Assembly (NCBI RefSeq): GCF_011927635.1
Contig: NZ_JAATJB010000010.1
Span: 1-64,000, forward strand
Source: Sphingomonas trueperi
GTDB taxonomy: Bacteria; Pseudomonadota; Alphaproteobacteria; Sphingomonadales; Sphingomonadaceae
Reading direction: 5' to 3'
DNA length: 64,000 bases
Part shown: positions 49,629 to 58,083 of the stretch, in pieces
How the letters are laid out: each line of letters opens with the position of its first letter
Numbering within the stretch: the stretch's first letter is position 1
Made by a program: the position numbers and the translations under genes
The notes under the pieces: model-generated
What the model was told of the DNA's origin: nothing
The model's database searches: none
What the model saw: only the letters and a program-made list of their open reading frames with translations

Positions 49629-50051
49629 TCAGGCGGCGAGAGGGCGCTGCTGCAGCGCTTCCTCGGCCATCGGCAGCAGCAGTTGCTCCTGGTGCGCGGC
49701 GCGGCGCTCGCACAGCCGCAGCAGGCGCTGGGCGGCGGCGCGGTGGCCGTGGGGGTCGGCGAGGATCTTGCGCAGCGTCCACGCCGCGCAATGGTCGAGC
49801 GTGCGCTGCCGCCACTCCAGGTCCTGCTCGGTGGTGCGGCGGGCCATTGCCTGATGCGCGCAATCGTCGCTCTCGCGGAGCGTGGCGAGCAACAGGCGGT
49901 CCTTGGTGAGGGTGTGGACGCGCATCGCATCGAGCAGGCGCTCGCGCGCGGCGTTGAGCGCGGCGGCGGTCGGGCGGGGGTCTAGCTGAGAAAGCGCCTT
50001 GGCGGCTTCGGTGAGATCCTGGGTGGCGGCGAACAGCGATTGGAATGGCAT
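49629..50051 (-). CDS. Helical protein of unknown function
   Basis: A 140-residue, almost wholly helical protein rich in Arg, Leu, His and Gln. Pairs such as VHTLTKDRLLLATLRESDD and DHCAAW could fit a four-helix hemerythrin-like fold, but the ligand pattern is not clear enough to claim iron binding. It converges on the quinone oxidoreductase and shares its stop region. No signal peptide. Function unknown. Confidence 0.6.
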   Translation of the reverse strand: MPFQSLFAATQDLTEAAKALSQLDPRPTAAALNAARERLLDAMRVHTLTKDRLLLATLRESDDCAHQAMARRTTEQDLEWRQRTLDHCAAWTLRKILADPHGHRAAAQRLLRLCERRAAHQEQLLLPMAEEALQQRPLAA

Positions 50052-50269
50052 GACGCCATTCTAGCGGCGTTTCAGGCGCTTGATCGTTTTAGCGACGAAA
50101 TGAGTCTGGCGAGCGCGGTGGGGTCGCCGATTCGATCTGCGCCGCTATCAGTACGCAGTCCTTCTTGCCCCCTCCCATTGCGGCCAGGGGATTACGGCGC
50201 GTCGCTTCCGATTTCGCTTCATTCCACCGTCCGGCGCGGCTAGCCTTTGCGAGGGATCGGGAGGGGGAA

Positions 50270-50896
50270 GTGCTCGAGGTCATTACTGCGCCGGGCAGCG
50301 TTGCCTTCGTCACGGCGATCGTGCTGATGCTGCTGATCGGCATCGTCCAGCTTCTGGGGCTGGGCGGCGAATGGGCCGAGCTGTCGCCGGAGCTGGACGT
50401 CGATGCCGACGCGTCGTTCGACGCGCTCGCCTGGCTGGGCGTCGGGCGTGTGCCGCTGCTGGTCTCGCTGATCCTGTATCTCGCCAGCTTCGGGCTCCTA
50501 GGCCTGCTGGGCCAGCAACTTGCGCATGACTGGAGCGGCGCGGCGCTGAGCGGCTGGATCGCGGCGCCCGCCGCGGCGCTGGCGGCACTGCCGCTGTCCG
50601 CCTTGGCGGCGCGCGGGGTGGTGCGGATCCTGCCGCGCGATCACAGCACGGCGGTGCCGATCGAGAGCCTGGTCGGCGCCACCGCCCAGATCGTGATCGG
50701 CCGGGCGGTGGCCGGGTCCCCCGCACGCGCCCGCACGCAGGATGCCCATGGCCAGGTCCATTATGTGATGGTCGAGCCCGACGGGTCCGGCCAGCAATTC
50801 GAGGAGGGCGAACGCGTCCTCCTGATTCGGCGCGAGGGCGACGGCTTTCGTGCCATTTCCTGGGGCGACCATCGTCTGCCCCGTCTGGAGGGGTGA
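50270..50896 (+). CDS. YqiJ/NfeD-like membrane protein with OB-fold
   Basis: A 208-residue membrane protein of the YqiJ/NfeD type. Three hydrophobic helices (about 9-30, 60-85, 98-120) precede a C-terminal OB-fold region (about 130-205) with LVGATAQIVIGRA and EGERVLLIRRE. I chose GTG 50270 because GGGAGGGGGA lies just upstream; the frame extends further with poor starts. It is paired with a flotillin gene directly downstream, the arrangement usual for this family, in which the two proteins act together in membrane domains. Confidence 0.85.
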   Translation: MLEVITAPGSVAFVTAIVLMLLIGIVQLLGLGGEWAELSPELDVDADASFDALAWLGVGRVPLLVSLILYLASFGLLGLLGQQLAHDWSGAALSGWIAAPAAALAALPLSALAARGVVRILPRDHSTAVPIESLVGATAQIVIGRAVAGSPARARTQDAHGQVHYVMVEPDGSGQQFEEGERVLLIRREGDGFRAISWGDHRLPRLEG

Positions 50897-50901
50897 AACC
50901 C

Positions 50902-52593
50902 ATGCAAGCCATCGTTCCCCAGGGCGCTACCTCGGTGCTGCCCTATCTCGTCTATGCCGGCATCGTGCTGGTCGCACTGCTGGTGATCGGCATCACCTTC
51001 GCGAAGCTCTACAAGCGCGCTTCCAAGGAGGTCGGCTTCGTGCGCACCGGCGCGGGCGGCGAGAAGGTGGTAATCAACGGCGGCGCGCTGGTGCTGCCGG
51101 TGTTCCACGAGACCATGCCGGTCAATCTCAACACCGTCCGCCTCGCCGTCGAGCGCAAGAATTCGGATGCGCTGATTACGCTGGATCGCCTGCGGATCGA
51201 TGTGAAGGCCGAATTCTACGTGCGGGTAAAGCCCGACGCGCAGTCGATCGCGATCGCCGCGCAGACGCTGGGCCTGCGGACGATGAACCCGGAGGCGCTG
51301 AAGGAGTTGGTCGAGGGCAAGTTCGTCGATGCGCTCCGCTCGGTCGCCGCGGGCATGACGATGGCGCAGCTGCATGAGCAGCGCAGCGATTTCGTGCAGA
51401 AGGTGCAGCAGGTCAGCTCCGCCGATCTGGCGATGAACGGGCTGGAGCTGGAGAGCGTCTCGCTGACCGGTCTCGACCAGACCTCGATCGAGCATTTCAA
51501 CGCCAACAACGCTTTCGATGCCGAGGGCCTTACCAAGCTTACCGAGCAGATCGAGCTGCGCAAGAAGGCGCGCAACGACATCGAGCAGGATACGCGGGTG
51601 CAGATCGAGACCAAGAATCTCGAGGCGCAGCGCCAGTCCTTCCTGATCGGACGCGACACCGAGTTCGCCCGGCTGGAGCAGGAGCGGGAGCTGGAAGTGC
51701 GCCGCGCCGAACAGGCCTCCGAGGTCGCGCGCGAGCAGGCGGCGCGGCAGCGCGAGGCCGAGCAGGCGCGGATCGAGGCCAAGCGCCAGATCGACGCGCA
51801 GCAGATCGAGGCCGATCGCGCGATCCAGGAAGCGAAGATCGCGCAGGCCCAGGCGCTCGAGCTCGCCCGGCAGGAGCAGCAGATCGCGGTGCAGAACAAG
51901 AGCCGCGAAGAGAGCCAGGCCAAGGCGGTCGCCGATCAGGCGCGTGCCCAGGCCGTCGTGGCCGAGGAAGCGGTGCGCACCGCCCGCGATGCCGAGGTCG
52001 CCGAGCGCCAGAAGCGGATCGAGCTGATCGACGCGGCGCGCGAGGCGGAACGCGCCGCCATTGCCATCAAGACCCAGGCCGAGGCCGAGAAGGCTGCCGC
52101 GGCCGATCGCGCCGAAGCCGCTCGGCTCGCGGCCGAAGGCGAGGCGGAAGCGGCCAAGTTGCGCGCCGACGCCGATCGCGTGCGGTTCGAGGTGGAGGCG
52201 GCCGGGCAGCGCGCTGTCAACGAAGCGGCGAACCTGCTCTCGTCCGACCAGGTTTCGCTGCAGACCAAGCTCGCATTGCTCAAGGTGCTGCCGGAACTGG
52301 TGCGCGAGGCGGCCAAGCCGATGGAGGCGATCGATTCGATCCGGATCGTCCAGGTCGACGGGCTTTCGGGCGGCGGGGCCGGGGCCGCGGGGGGCGTCGC
52401 TAACGACGGCGGCGGGGATCGCAATCTCGCCAACGCCGCGGTTTCGGCGGCGCTGCGCTACCGCGCGCAGGCGCCGGTGATCGATGGGCTGATGCGCGAA
52501 CTCGGCTTCGAGGGCGGGACGCTCGACGCACTGGTGTCGGGCGCCGCAGCGGGCGCGGCCGAGCAGCCGGCGCGGCCCGCAGCGGCGGAATGA
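50902..52593 (+). CDS. Flotillin-family protein (YqiK-like)
   Basis: A 563-residue scaffold protein. One membrane segment (about 12-32) anchors it, an SPFH/PHB domain covers about 40-210, and a long Glu/Ala-rich coiled coil (about 220-430) with alternating Ala-Glu heptads follows. The tail is Gly/Ala-rich, including GGGAGAAGG. Flotillins organise membrane microdomains. ATG 50902 follows CTGGAGGGG; GTG 50893 is an alternative overlapping the stop of the OB-fold gene. Confidence 0.92.
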   Translation: MQAIVPQGATSVLPYLVYAGIVLVALLVIGITFAKLYKRASKEVGFVRTGAGGEKVVINGGALVLPVFHETMPVNLNTVRLAVERKNSDALITLDRLRIDVKAEFYVRVKPDAQSIAIAAQTLGLRTMNPEALKELVEGKFVDALRSVAAGMTMAQLHEQRSDFVQKVQQVSSADLAMNGLELESVSLTGLDQTSIEHFNANNAFDAEGLTKLTEQIELRKKARNDIEQDTRVQIETKNLEAQRQSFLIGRDTEFARLEQERELEVRRAEQASEVAREQAARQREAEQARIEAKRQIDAQQIEADRAIQEAKIAQAQALELARQEQQIAVQNKSREESQAKAVADQARAQAVVAEEAVRTARDAEVAERQKRIELIDAAREAERAAIAIKTQAEAEKAAAADRAEAARLAAEGEAEAAKLRADADRVRFEVEAAGQRAVNEAANLLSSDQVSLQTKLALLKVLPELVREAAKPMEAIDSIRIVQVDGLSGGGAGAAGGVANDGGGDRNLANAAVSAALRYRAQAPVIDGLMRELGFEGGTLDALVSGAAAGAAEQPARPAAAE

Positions 52594-52725
52594 CATTGAA
52601 CGGGCCGGCGGCGGCTGCCGTCGCCGGTCGACTATGACAGTCCGGTGAAATCCCAGGGATTCGATTTGTAACAATGCCGCGCCATAGGCGAGTCCCGGTA
52701 CAGGCAGCTGCACGGGAACTTGGGC

Positions 52726-53604
52726 ATGGCCACGATCACCAGGCTTTCGTTTGACGTCGCGGGTCTCGCGGACTTCCATGCGACGACTCCCACGATTCCG
52801 GAACGACCGATCGACAAGCGACGCAAGTATCGGGCGATCTGGATCTCCGACGTCCATCTCGGTACGCGCGGCTGCAATGCAGAAATGCTGATCGACTTTC
52901 TCGATCATGTCGACAGCGACATCATGTATCTGGTGGGCGACATCATCGACGGCTGGGCGATGAAGAAGCGGCTGTACTGGCCGGCGACGCACAACGACAT
53001 CGTCTGGCGCGTGCTCAAGCGGGCGAAGCGCGGCACCGAGATCGTCTATATTCCCGGCAATCATGACGAGATGTTCCGCCAGTTCACCGGGCTCGACTTC
53101 GGCGGCGTGAAGATCAAGCGCCAGGCGATCCACACCACCGCCGACGGGCGTCGCCTGCTGGTGCTGCACGGCGACGAGTTCGACGCGATCACCATGTCGC
53201 ACCGCTGGCTCGCCCATCTGGGCGACGCAGCCTACGAGATGATGATGACGCTCAACCGCTGGTTGAACGCGGTGCGCCGCTGGATGGGGCTGCCCTATTG
53301 GTCGCTGTCCAAATACGCCAAGCAGAAGGTGAAGAACGCGGTGTCCTTCATCTCCAAGTTCGAGGAAATCGTCGCGCGCGAAGCCGGCGCGCGGGGTGTC
53401 GACGGCGTGATCGCCGGGCACATCCACAAGGCCGAGATCCGGCCGATCGACGGGATCGAATATTATAACGACGGCGATTGGGTAGAGGGTTGCACGGCGC
53501 TGGTGGAGCAGTACGACGGGTCCATGGAAATTCTCCACTGGGCCGACGAGATGGCAGCGCGCGAGTCGCAGCCGGAGTCCGAGGCCAGACTGGCGGCGGC
53601 GTGA
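52726..53604 (+). CDS. UDP-2,3-diacylglucosamine diphosphatase-like enzyme
   Basis: A roughly 292-residue calcineurin-like metallophosphoesterase. The five metal-binding blocks are visible: SDVHLG, GDIIDGW, PGNHDE, LHGDEFD and AGHIHKAE. The C-terminal part has a basic helical region. It matches the LpxH-like group of alphaproteobacteria; lipid A synthesis usually uses such an enzyme, but several paralogues exist and the substrate here is not proven. It overlaps or abuts the glycosyltransferase gene, which is its usual partner. Confidence 0.85.
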   Translation: MATITRLSFDVAGLADFHATTPTIPERPIDKRRKYRAIWISDVHLGTRGCNAEMLIDFLDHVDSDIMYLVGDIIDGWAMKKRLYWPATHNDIVWRVLKRAKRGTEIVYIPGNHDEMFRQFTGLDFGGVKIKRQAIHTTADGRRLLVLHGDEFDAITMSHRWLAHLGDAAYEMMMTLNRWLNAVRRWMGLPYWSLSKYAKQKVKNAVSFISKFEEIVAREAGARGVDGVIAGHIHKAEIRPIDGIEYYNDGDWVEGCTALVEQYDGSMEILHWADEMAARESQPESEARLAAA

Positions 53605-53627
53605 CGGCGGCAGGGGAGACTGACGCC

Positions 53628-54650
53628 GTGCGTATCGCAATCGTGACCGACGCCTGGGAGCCCCAGGTGAACGGGGTCGTCCGCACGCTCCAATCGGTGC
53701 GGCGGGTGCTGGAGAGCCAGGGGCACCAGGTGCTGGTGGTCTCGCCGGACAAATTCTACTCGCTGCCCTGCCCGACCTATCCGGAGATCCGGCTGGCGAT
53801 CACCAGCGTGGCGGCGGTGGGCGCGATGCTCGAGGAATTCGCCCCCAACGCGATTCACCTCGCGACCGAGGGGCCGCTGTGCGTCGCTGCACGCCGCTGG
53901 TGCCTGCGCCAGAAGCGGCCGTTCACCACCGCCTATCACACCCAGTTCCCCGACTATGTCTCGGCGCGCTCGGGCGTGCCGGCCGAGTGGATCTGGCGCT
54001 ATATCCGCTGGTTCCACACGCCGAGCGCGACGATCCTCGCCTCCACCGCGTCGATCCGCCAGTCGCTGGTCGATCACGGCCTGCCCCAGGTGCGGCATTG
54101 GGGGCGGGGCGTCGACCTCGCCAATTTCCATCCGGACCTGCCGCCGCACCCGCGCATGGCGGACCTGCCCGGGCCGGTGCTGCTCTATGTCGGCCGGGTC
54201 GCGGTTGAGAAGAATCTCGAGGCGTTCCTCAGCGTCGATCGGCCCGGCACCAAGGTGGTGGTGGGCGACGGCCCGGCGCGGGCGATGCTGGAGGCCAAAT
54301 ATCCCGACGCGGTGTTCCTCGGCGCGCAGTTCGGCACCGATCTGGCGAGCGCCTATGCCGCGGCGGACGTGTTCGTCTTCCCCAGCCGCACCGATACCTT
54401 CGGGCTGGTGATGATCGAGGCGCTGGCCTGCGGCACCCCGGTCGCCGCCTATCCGGTCACCGGGCCGGTCGACGTGCTGACGCCGGAGACCGGCGCGATG
54501 GACGAGGACCTGGGCGCGGCGATCGACAAGGCGCTCACGCTCGACCGCGCCGCCTGCGCCGCCTATGGTCGCAGCTTCACCTGGGAGGCGAGTGCCCGGC
54601 AGTTCCTCACCGCGCTGGTGCCGATCGGTTGCGAGAAGGCGGCCGCCTGA
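53628..54650 (+). CDS. GT4-family glycosyltransferase
   Basis: A 340-residue GT-B glycosyltransferase. RIAIVTDAWEPQVNGVVRTL opens the N-terminal domain. The C-terminal donor-binding half has LLYVGRVAVEKNLEAFL, VVVGDGPARAMLE and SRTDTFGLVMIEALACGTPVAA, with the EX7E-type Glu. It resembles alpha-mannosyl or glycolipid transferases. I chose GTG 53628, 10 bp after AGGGGAGA; GTG 53601 overlaps the upstream stop. It is paired with the phosphoesterase gene, suggesting an envelope glycolipid step. Confidence 0.88.
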   Translation: MRIAIVTDAWEPQVNGVVRTLQSVRRVLESQGHQVLVVSPDKFYSLPCPTYPEIRLAITSVAAVGAMLEEFAPNAIHLATEGPLCVAARRWCLRQKRPFTTAYHTQFPDYVSARSGVPAEWIWRYIRWFHTPSATILASTASIRQSLVDHGLPQVRHWGRGVDLANFHPDLPPHPRMADLPGPVLLYVGRVAVEKNLEAFLSVDRPGTKVVVGDGPARAMLEAKYPDAVFLGAQFGTDLASAYAAADVFVFPSRTDTFGLVMIEALACGTPVAAYPVTGPVDVLTPETGAMDEDLGAAIDKALTLDRAACAAYGRSFTWEASARQFLTALVPIGCEKAAA

Positions 54651-54704
54651 ATCGCGGAAACGCTTGCTCCCACGGGCAAGCTCCCCTACATCAAGACCAT
54701 GTGT

Positions 54705-54725
54705 GGCCGCCCGTGATGGGCGGCC
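54705..54725 (+). terminator. Hairpin upstream of trcR
   Basis: GGCCGCCC pairs perfectly with GGGCGGCC around GTGAT. The T-run behind it is weak (CTTATTGTTT). It lies 30 bp before the trcR start and may end the glycosyltransferase transcript or lie in the trcR leader. Confidence 0.45.
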
Positions 54726-54754
54726 CTTATTGTTTCAAGTTCCGGAGATCCACC

Positions 54755-55420
54755 GTGGCCCAGCCGCTGATGCCGCACGCGACCGCTTCCTGGCTGGTCG
54801 ACAACACGTCGCTGTCGTTCGAGCAGATCGCCGAGTTCTGCGGTCTCCACATCCTCGAAGTGCAGGCGATCGCCGACGATACCGCCGCGACCAAGCTCAC
54901 CGGTCGCGATCCGGTGCGGGCGCACGAACTGACGATGGACGAGATCGAGAAGGGGCAGGCGAACCCCAATTACGTGCTCAAGATGCAGAAGGGCCCCGAG
55001 CAGGTCCGCCGCACCAAGGGCCCGCGCTACACGCCGGTCTCGAAGCGGCAGGACAAGCCGGACGGCATCGCCTGGATCCTGCGCCATCATCCCGAGGTTT
55101 CGGACGGCGCGATCGGCAAGCTGATCGGCACCACCCGCACCACCATCGCCGCGATTCGCGACCGCACCCACTGGAACATCGGCAACATCGTGCCGAAGGA
55201 TCCGGTGACGCTGGGCCTGTGCTCGCAGCGCGAGCTCGACGCGCTGGTGGCCAAGGCCGCCAAGGCCGCCGGCATCGAGGCGCCGACCGACACCCGCCTC
55301 GAAGGCGACCGCGAGGCGCTGATCGAGCAGCTCCGCGCCGAGCGCTATGCCGCGAGCCACGTCCAGGAGGACGAGCAGGGCCCGATCGAGCACACCGCGG
55401 AAAGCCTGTTCAAGCACTGA
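54755..55420 (+). CDS. trcR: Cell-cycle regulator TrcR (DUF1013)
   Basis: A 221-residue DUF1013 protein. Helix-turn-helix-like segments are AQPLMPHATASWLVDNTSLSF at the start and the central IGKLIGTTRTTIAAIRDRTHW. The conserved RYTPVSKRQDKPDGIAW precedes it. In Caulobacter the family member TrcR is a cell-cycle transcriptional regulator. GTG 54755 follows CGGAG; an upstream frame is open but unlikely. The gene stands alone after the glycosyltransferase. Confidence 0.85.
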   Translation: MAQPLMPHATASWLVDNTSLSFEQIAEFCGLHILEVQAIADDTAATKLTGRDPVRAHELTMDEIEKGQANPNYVLKMQKGPEQVRRTKGPRYTPVSKRQDKPDGIAWILRHHPEVSDGAIGKLIGTTRTTIAAIRDRTHWNIGNIVPKDPVTLGLCSQRELDALVAKAAKAAGIEAPTDTRLEGDREALIEQLRAERYAASHVQEDEQGPIEHTAESLFKH

Positions 55421-55539
55421 TTTCGCCTTCCCGGGCGTAAACGAGCGGGCCTCGGCGCATCCAGCGCCGGGGCCCGTTCTGCATCCAGGGGCAGCTTTGC
55501 GGGGGCGATCGGGTGCGGTATCAAGCGTTTGGGTGGTGG

Positions 55540-55650
55540 ACCTGTGCCACCTTCACCCTTCCGGCGCTCCGCGCCTCCTTCCTTTTCCCGCCTGCGGGAG
55601 AGGGAGGGGGCCCGCCGCCGAAGGTGGTGGGGAGGGTGAGTGGTGTCGGA
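55540..55650. repeat. GC-rich imperfect inverted-repeat block
   Basis: TCCCGC (55586-55591) and GCGGGA (55594-55599) form the core; CCTCC upstream and GGGAGGGG downstream extend it imperfectly, and CACCTTCACCC and GGAGGGTGAGTG flank it. It sits between trcR and the dienelactone hydrolase. It looks like a small repetitive extragenic element of a kind common in sphingomonad genomes. Confidence 0.4.
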
Positions 55651-55676
55651 GAACGCCCGAACGGAGGAGGATCGCC

Positions 55677-56540
55677 ATGTGTGACGAACATACCGCAGCC
55701 GACAACGACCGCGCCCTGGGCGGCCTCACCCGCCGCGGCTTCACCGCCGCCGCCGCCGCGACCGGCATGCTGGCGATTCTGCCCAGCCCCGCCAACGCCG
55801 CGACCGTGCAGGGCCGCGACGTCACGATCAAGACGGCGGGCGGCACCGCCGACGCCTATTTTGTCGCGCCGACCAGCGGCAAGCACCCCGCCGTGCTGGT
55901 CTGGCCCGACATCATGGGCCTGCGCCCCGCCTTCCGGCAGATGGCCGATCGGCTGGCGCAATCGGGCTATGCGGTGCTGACGGTCAACCAGTTCTACCGC
56001 TCGACCAAGGCGCCCTTCCTCAAGCCCGGCCAGTCGTTTGACCAGCCCGAGGTGCGGGCAATGATCATGCCGTGGCGCGAACCGCTCACTCCCGCCGCGA
56101 TCACCGCCGACGCGAAGACCTTCGCTGCCTTCCTCGATGGCCAGCCCGAGGTGGACGGCAAGCGTGGCATGGGCAGCACCGGCTATTGCATGGGCGGCCC
56201 GTTCGTCGTGCGCACCGCCGCCGCGCTGCCGGGCCGGGTGAAGGCCGGGGGCAGCTTCCACGGCACGCCGCTGGTGACCGAGGCGGCCGACAGCCCGCAC
56301 AAGCTGGTGCCGCAGCTGCAGGGCCGCTACCTGTTCGCCATCGCCGAGAATGATGACGCGCGTGCGCCGGGGGACAAGGAAGCGCTGCGTACCGCCTTCG
56401 CCGCCGCCAAGGTGCCGGCCGAGATCGAGGTCTATGCCGGCACGATGCATGGCTGGTGCCCGCCGGACAGCCGCGTCTACAACGCCGCCCAGGCCGACCG
56501 TGCCTGGGACCGTCTGCTCGCGATCTTCGCCAGCCTCTGA
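55677..56540 (+). CDS. Exported dienelactone hydrolase family protein
   Basis: A 287-residue alpha/beta hydrolase. A twin-arginine-type signal (LTRRGFTAAAAATGML, cleavage near ANAA) leads it to the periplasm. The nucleophile is the Cys in GYCMGG, as in dienelactone hydrolases, with Asp in AENDDAR and His in TMHGWCPP completing the triad. It may hydrolyse aromatic lactones or esters. GGAGGAGG precedes ATG 55677. The start is clear; the upstream frame is part of a repeat. Confidence 0.88.
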   Translation: MCDEHTAADNDRALGGLTRRGFTAAAAATGMLAILPSPANAATVQGRDVTIKTAGGTADAYFVAPTSGKHPAVLVWPDIMGLRPAFRQMADRLAQSGYAVLTVNQFYRSTKAPFLKPGQSFDQPEVRAMIMPWREPLTPAAITADAKTFAAFLDGQPEVDGKRGMGSTGYCMGGPFVVRTAAALPGRVKAGGSFHGTPLVTEAADSPHKLVPQLQGRYLFAIAENDDARAPGDKEALRTAFAAAKVPAEIEVYAGTMHGWCPPDSRVYNAAQADRAWDRLLAIFASL

Positions 56541-56629
56541 TCGGCTTCTGATCGGTTGACCGGCCGGTCGTTTCGTGTTCCCTTCTTGTTCCCGGCGAGG
56601 CGAGTCGGGAACAACAGGGGTGGACGGCC

Positions 56630-57262
56630 ATGGCAGATGAACTGATTCTCTATACCAACCCGCAGTCGCGGGGCCGGATCGCGCGCTGGATGCTCGAGGA
56701 AGTCGGCGCGACCTACCGGGTCGAGGTGCTCGACTATGCCTCGACGATGAAGGGCGACACCTATCTGGCGATCAACCCGATGGGGAAGGTGCCGGCGATC
56801 GTCCATGGCGGCAAGGTCGTCACCGAATGCGCGGCGATCTGCGCCTATCTGGCGGAAGCCTTTCCCGATGCGGGCCTCGCGCCGCTGCCGCAAGAGCGCG
56901 CCGACTATTATCGCTGGCTGTTCTATGCGGCAGGCCCGGTGGAACAGGCGACGACCAACAATTTCGCCAAGTTCGAGTCGGGCGAGCAGTCGCGCATGTT
57001 CGGCTATGGCAACTATGATCTGGTGGTCGACGTGCTCGACGGATTGCTCTCGTCGCGCGCCTATGTGACCGGCGACCGCTTCACCGCGGCGGACGTGTAT
57101 CTCGGCTCGCAGATCGGCTGGACGACGCTGTTCGGCATGCTGCCCAAGCGCGACTCGTTCCTGGCCTATCTCGAACGCGTGCAGAGCCGCGAGGCGTACA
57201 AGCGCGCCTGGGCGCTCGACGACGCGGACGCGGAGGCGCAGAAGGCGGCCGAGCCGGCCTGA
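56630..57262 (+). CDS. Glutathione S-transferase family protein
   Basis: A 210-residue GST. The N-terminal thioredoxin-like domain has YTNPQSRGRIARWMLEE with Ser at the catalytic position, and the NPMGKVPAI cis-Pro segment with ECAAICAYLA. The C-terminal helical domain has GDRFTAADVYLGSQI. Beta- and zeta-like bacterial members detoxify or isomerise; the substrate cannot be set. It stands alone. Confidence 0.92.
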   Translation: MADELILYTNPQSRGRIARWMLEEVGATYRVEVLDYASTMKGDTYLAINPMGKVPAIVHGGKVVTECAAICAYLAEAFPDAGLAPLPQERADYYRWLFYAAGPVEQATTNNFAKFESGEQSRMFGYGNYDLVVDVLDGLLSSRAYVTGDRFTAADVYLGSQIGWTTLFGMLPKRDSFLAYLERVQSREAYKRAWALDDADAEAQKAAEPA

Positions 57263-57400
57263 TCGGCATAGCGGCGGGGTTGCGCGCTGGCCGGGCGCAG
57301 GGCGGGGCTGCAGATCCGTCCTTGCCGCCCGGGACGAAGCCCGGCGCATTGCGCGATCCACGGGCGGGGATCACGGCTTCGCAGCCGGGTACGGGAGATG

Positions 57401-57754
57401 GATATGGCCTTTGGGGGTAGTTGCCACTGTGGTGCAGTCGTCTTCGAGATCGCGGCGGAGGCGCCGAAGGAAGCGATGAGTTGCAATTGCTCGCATTGCC
57501 GACGCAAGGGCTTCCTGCTGTCGTTCGTGCCAGGCGATGCGCTGTCGATCGTGCAGGGCGAAGCGGCGCTCACCGACTATCGCTTCAACCAGCACAATAT
57601 CGCCCATCGCTTCTGTTCGGTCTGTGGGTGCCAACCCTTCGGCATGGGCAAGGGGCCGGGGGGCGCCGCGATGGCGGCGATCAATCTGCGCTGCGTACCT
57701 ACGATCGATCCGGACGACCTTGCCATCCAGAAGGTAGACGGCGCCAGCTTCTGA
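57401..57754 (+). CDS. GFA-family zinc protein (CENP-V domain)
   Basis: A 117-residue GFA/CENP-V-fold protein with zinc ligands GSCHCGA near the start, CNCSHCRRKG in the middle, and FCSVCGCQPF. Family members include S-hydroxymethylglutathione synthase-type proteins, but most have unknown activity. The start may be ATG 57398 or 57404, a few bases apart. It faces the DEAD-box helicase across a 329-bp gap. Confidence 0.85.
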   Translation, partial: DMAFGGSCHCGAVVFEIAAEAPKEAMSCNCSHCRRKGFLLSFVPGDALSIVQGEAALTDYRFNQHNIAHRFCSVCGCQPFGMGKGPGGAAMAAINLRCVPTIDPDDLAIQKVDGASF

Positions 57755-58083
57755 GCGCTGCCGCGGTGGCGGCGATGGCGCGCGTTTTGGGCGGGTGCGG
57801 AAGCCTTCGGCGCGAGTGCCGCGCGCCTGGGTGCCGCCAGCGTCGGGGCGTCGCGCTGCTGCTGCGATGTCGGCCGCGCGGTTACGATGAAGCGGGGGGC
57901 GTGCCGGCGCCAATTGGGTGAGTTCCGGGTGCACCCAGCTCCGGTGTGCGGCACCGAGCAAGGCGCGGACCATGTCGCTCGCTCTTCGTCCCGGCGTTGC
58001 AGCCCCGGCACGCCCTTCCACATGGGTTGGTCGGTGCCGGGGACGGCGCTGCTCGAAGCCGCGATCCGGCTATCGGTGCGGGT
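57755..58083. other. Non-coding gap before the helicase gene
   Basis: 329 bp between two converging genes. Frames on both strands remain open because GC is high, but none has a good start, domain or hydrophobic pattern. I see no clear terminator or repeat. Confidence 0.5.

Noticed and set aside
57577..58023. Minus-strand gene in the helicase gap
   Set aside because: Open frame without a plausible start, and its codons overlap the GFA-family gene.
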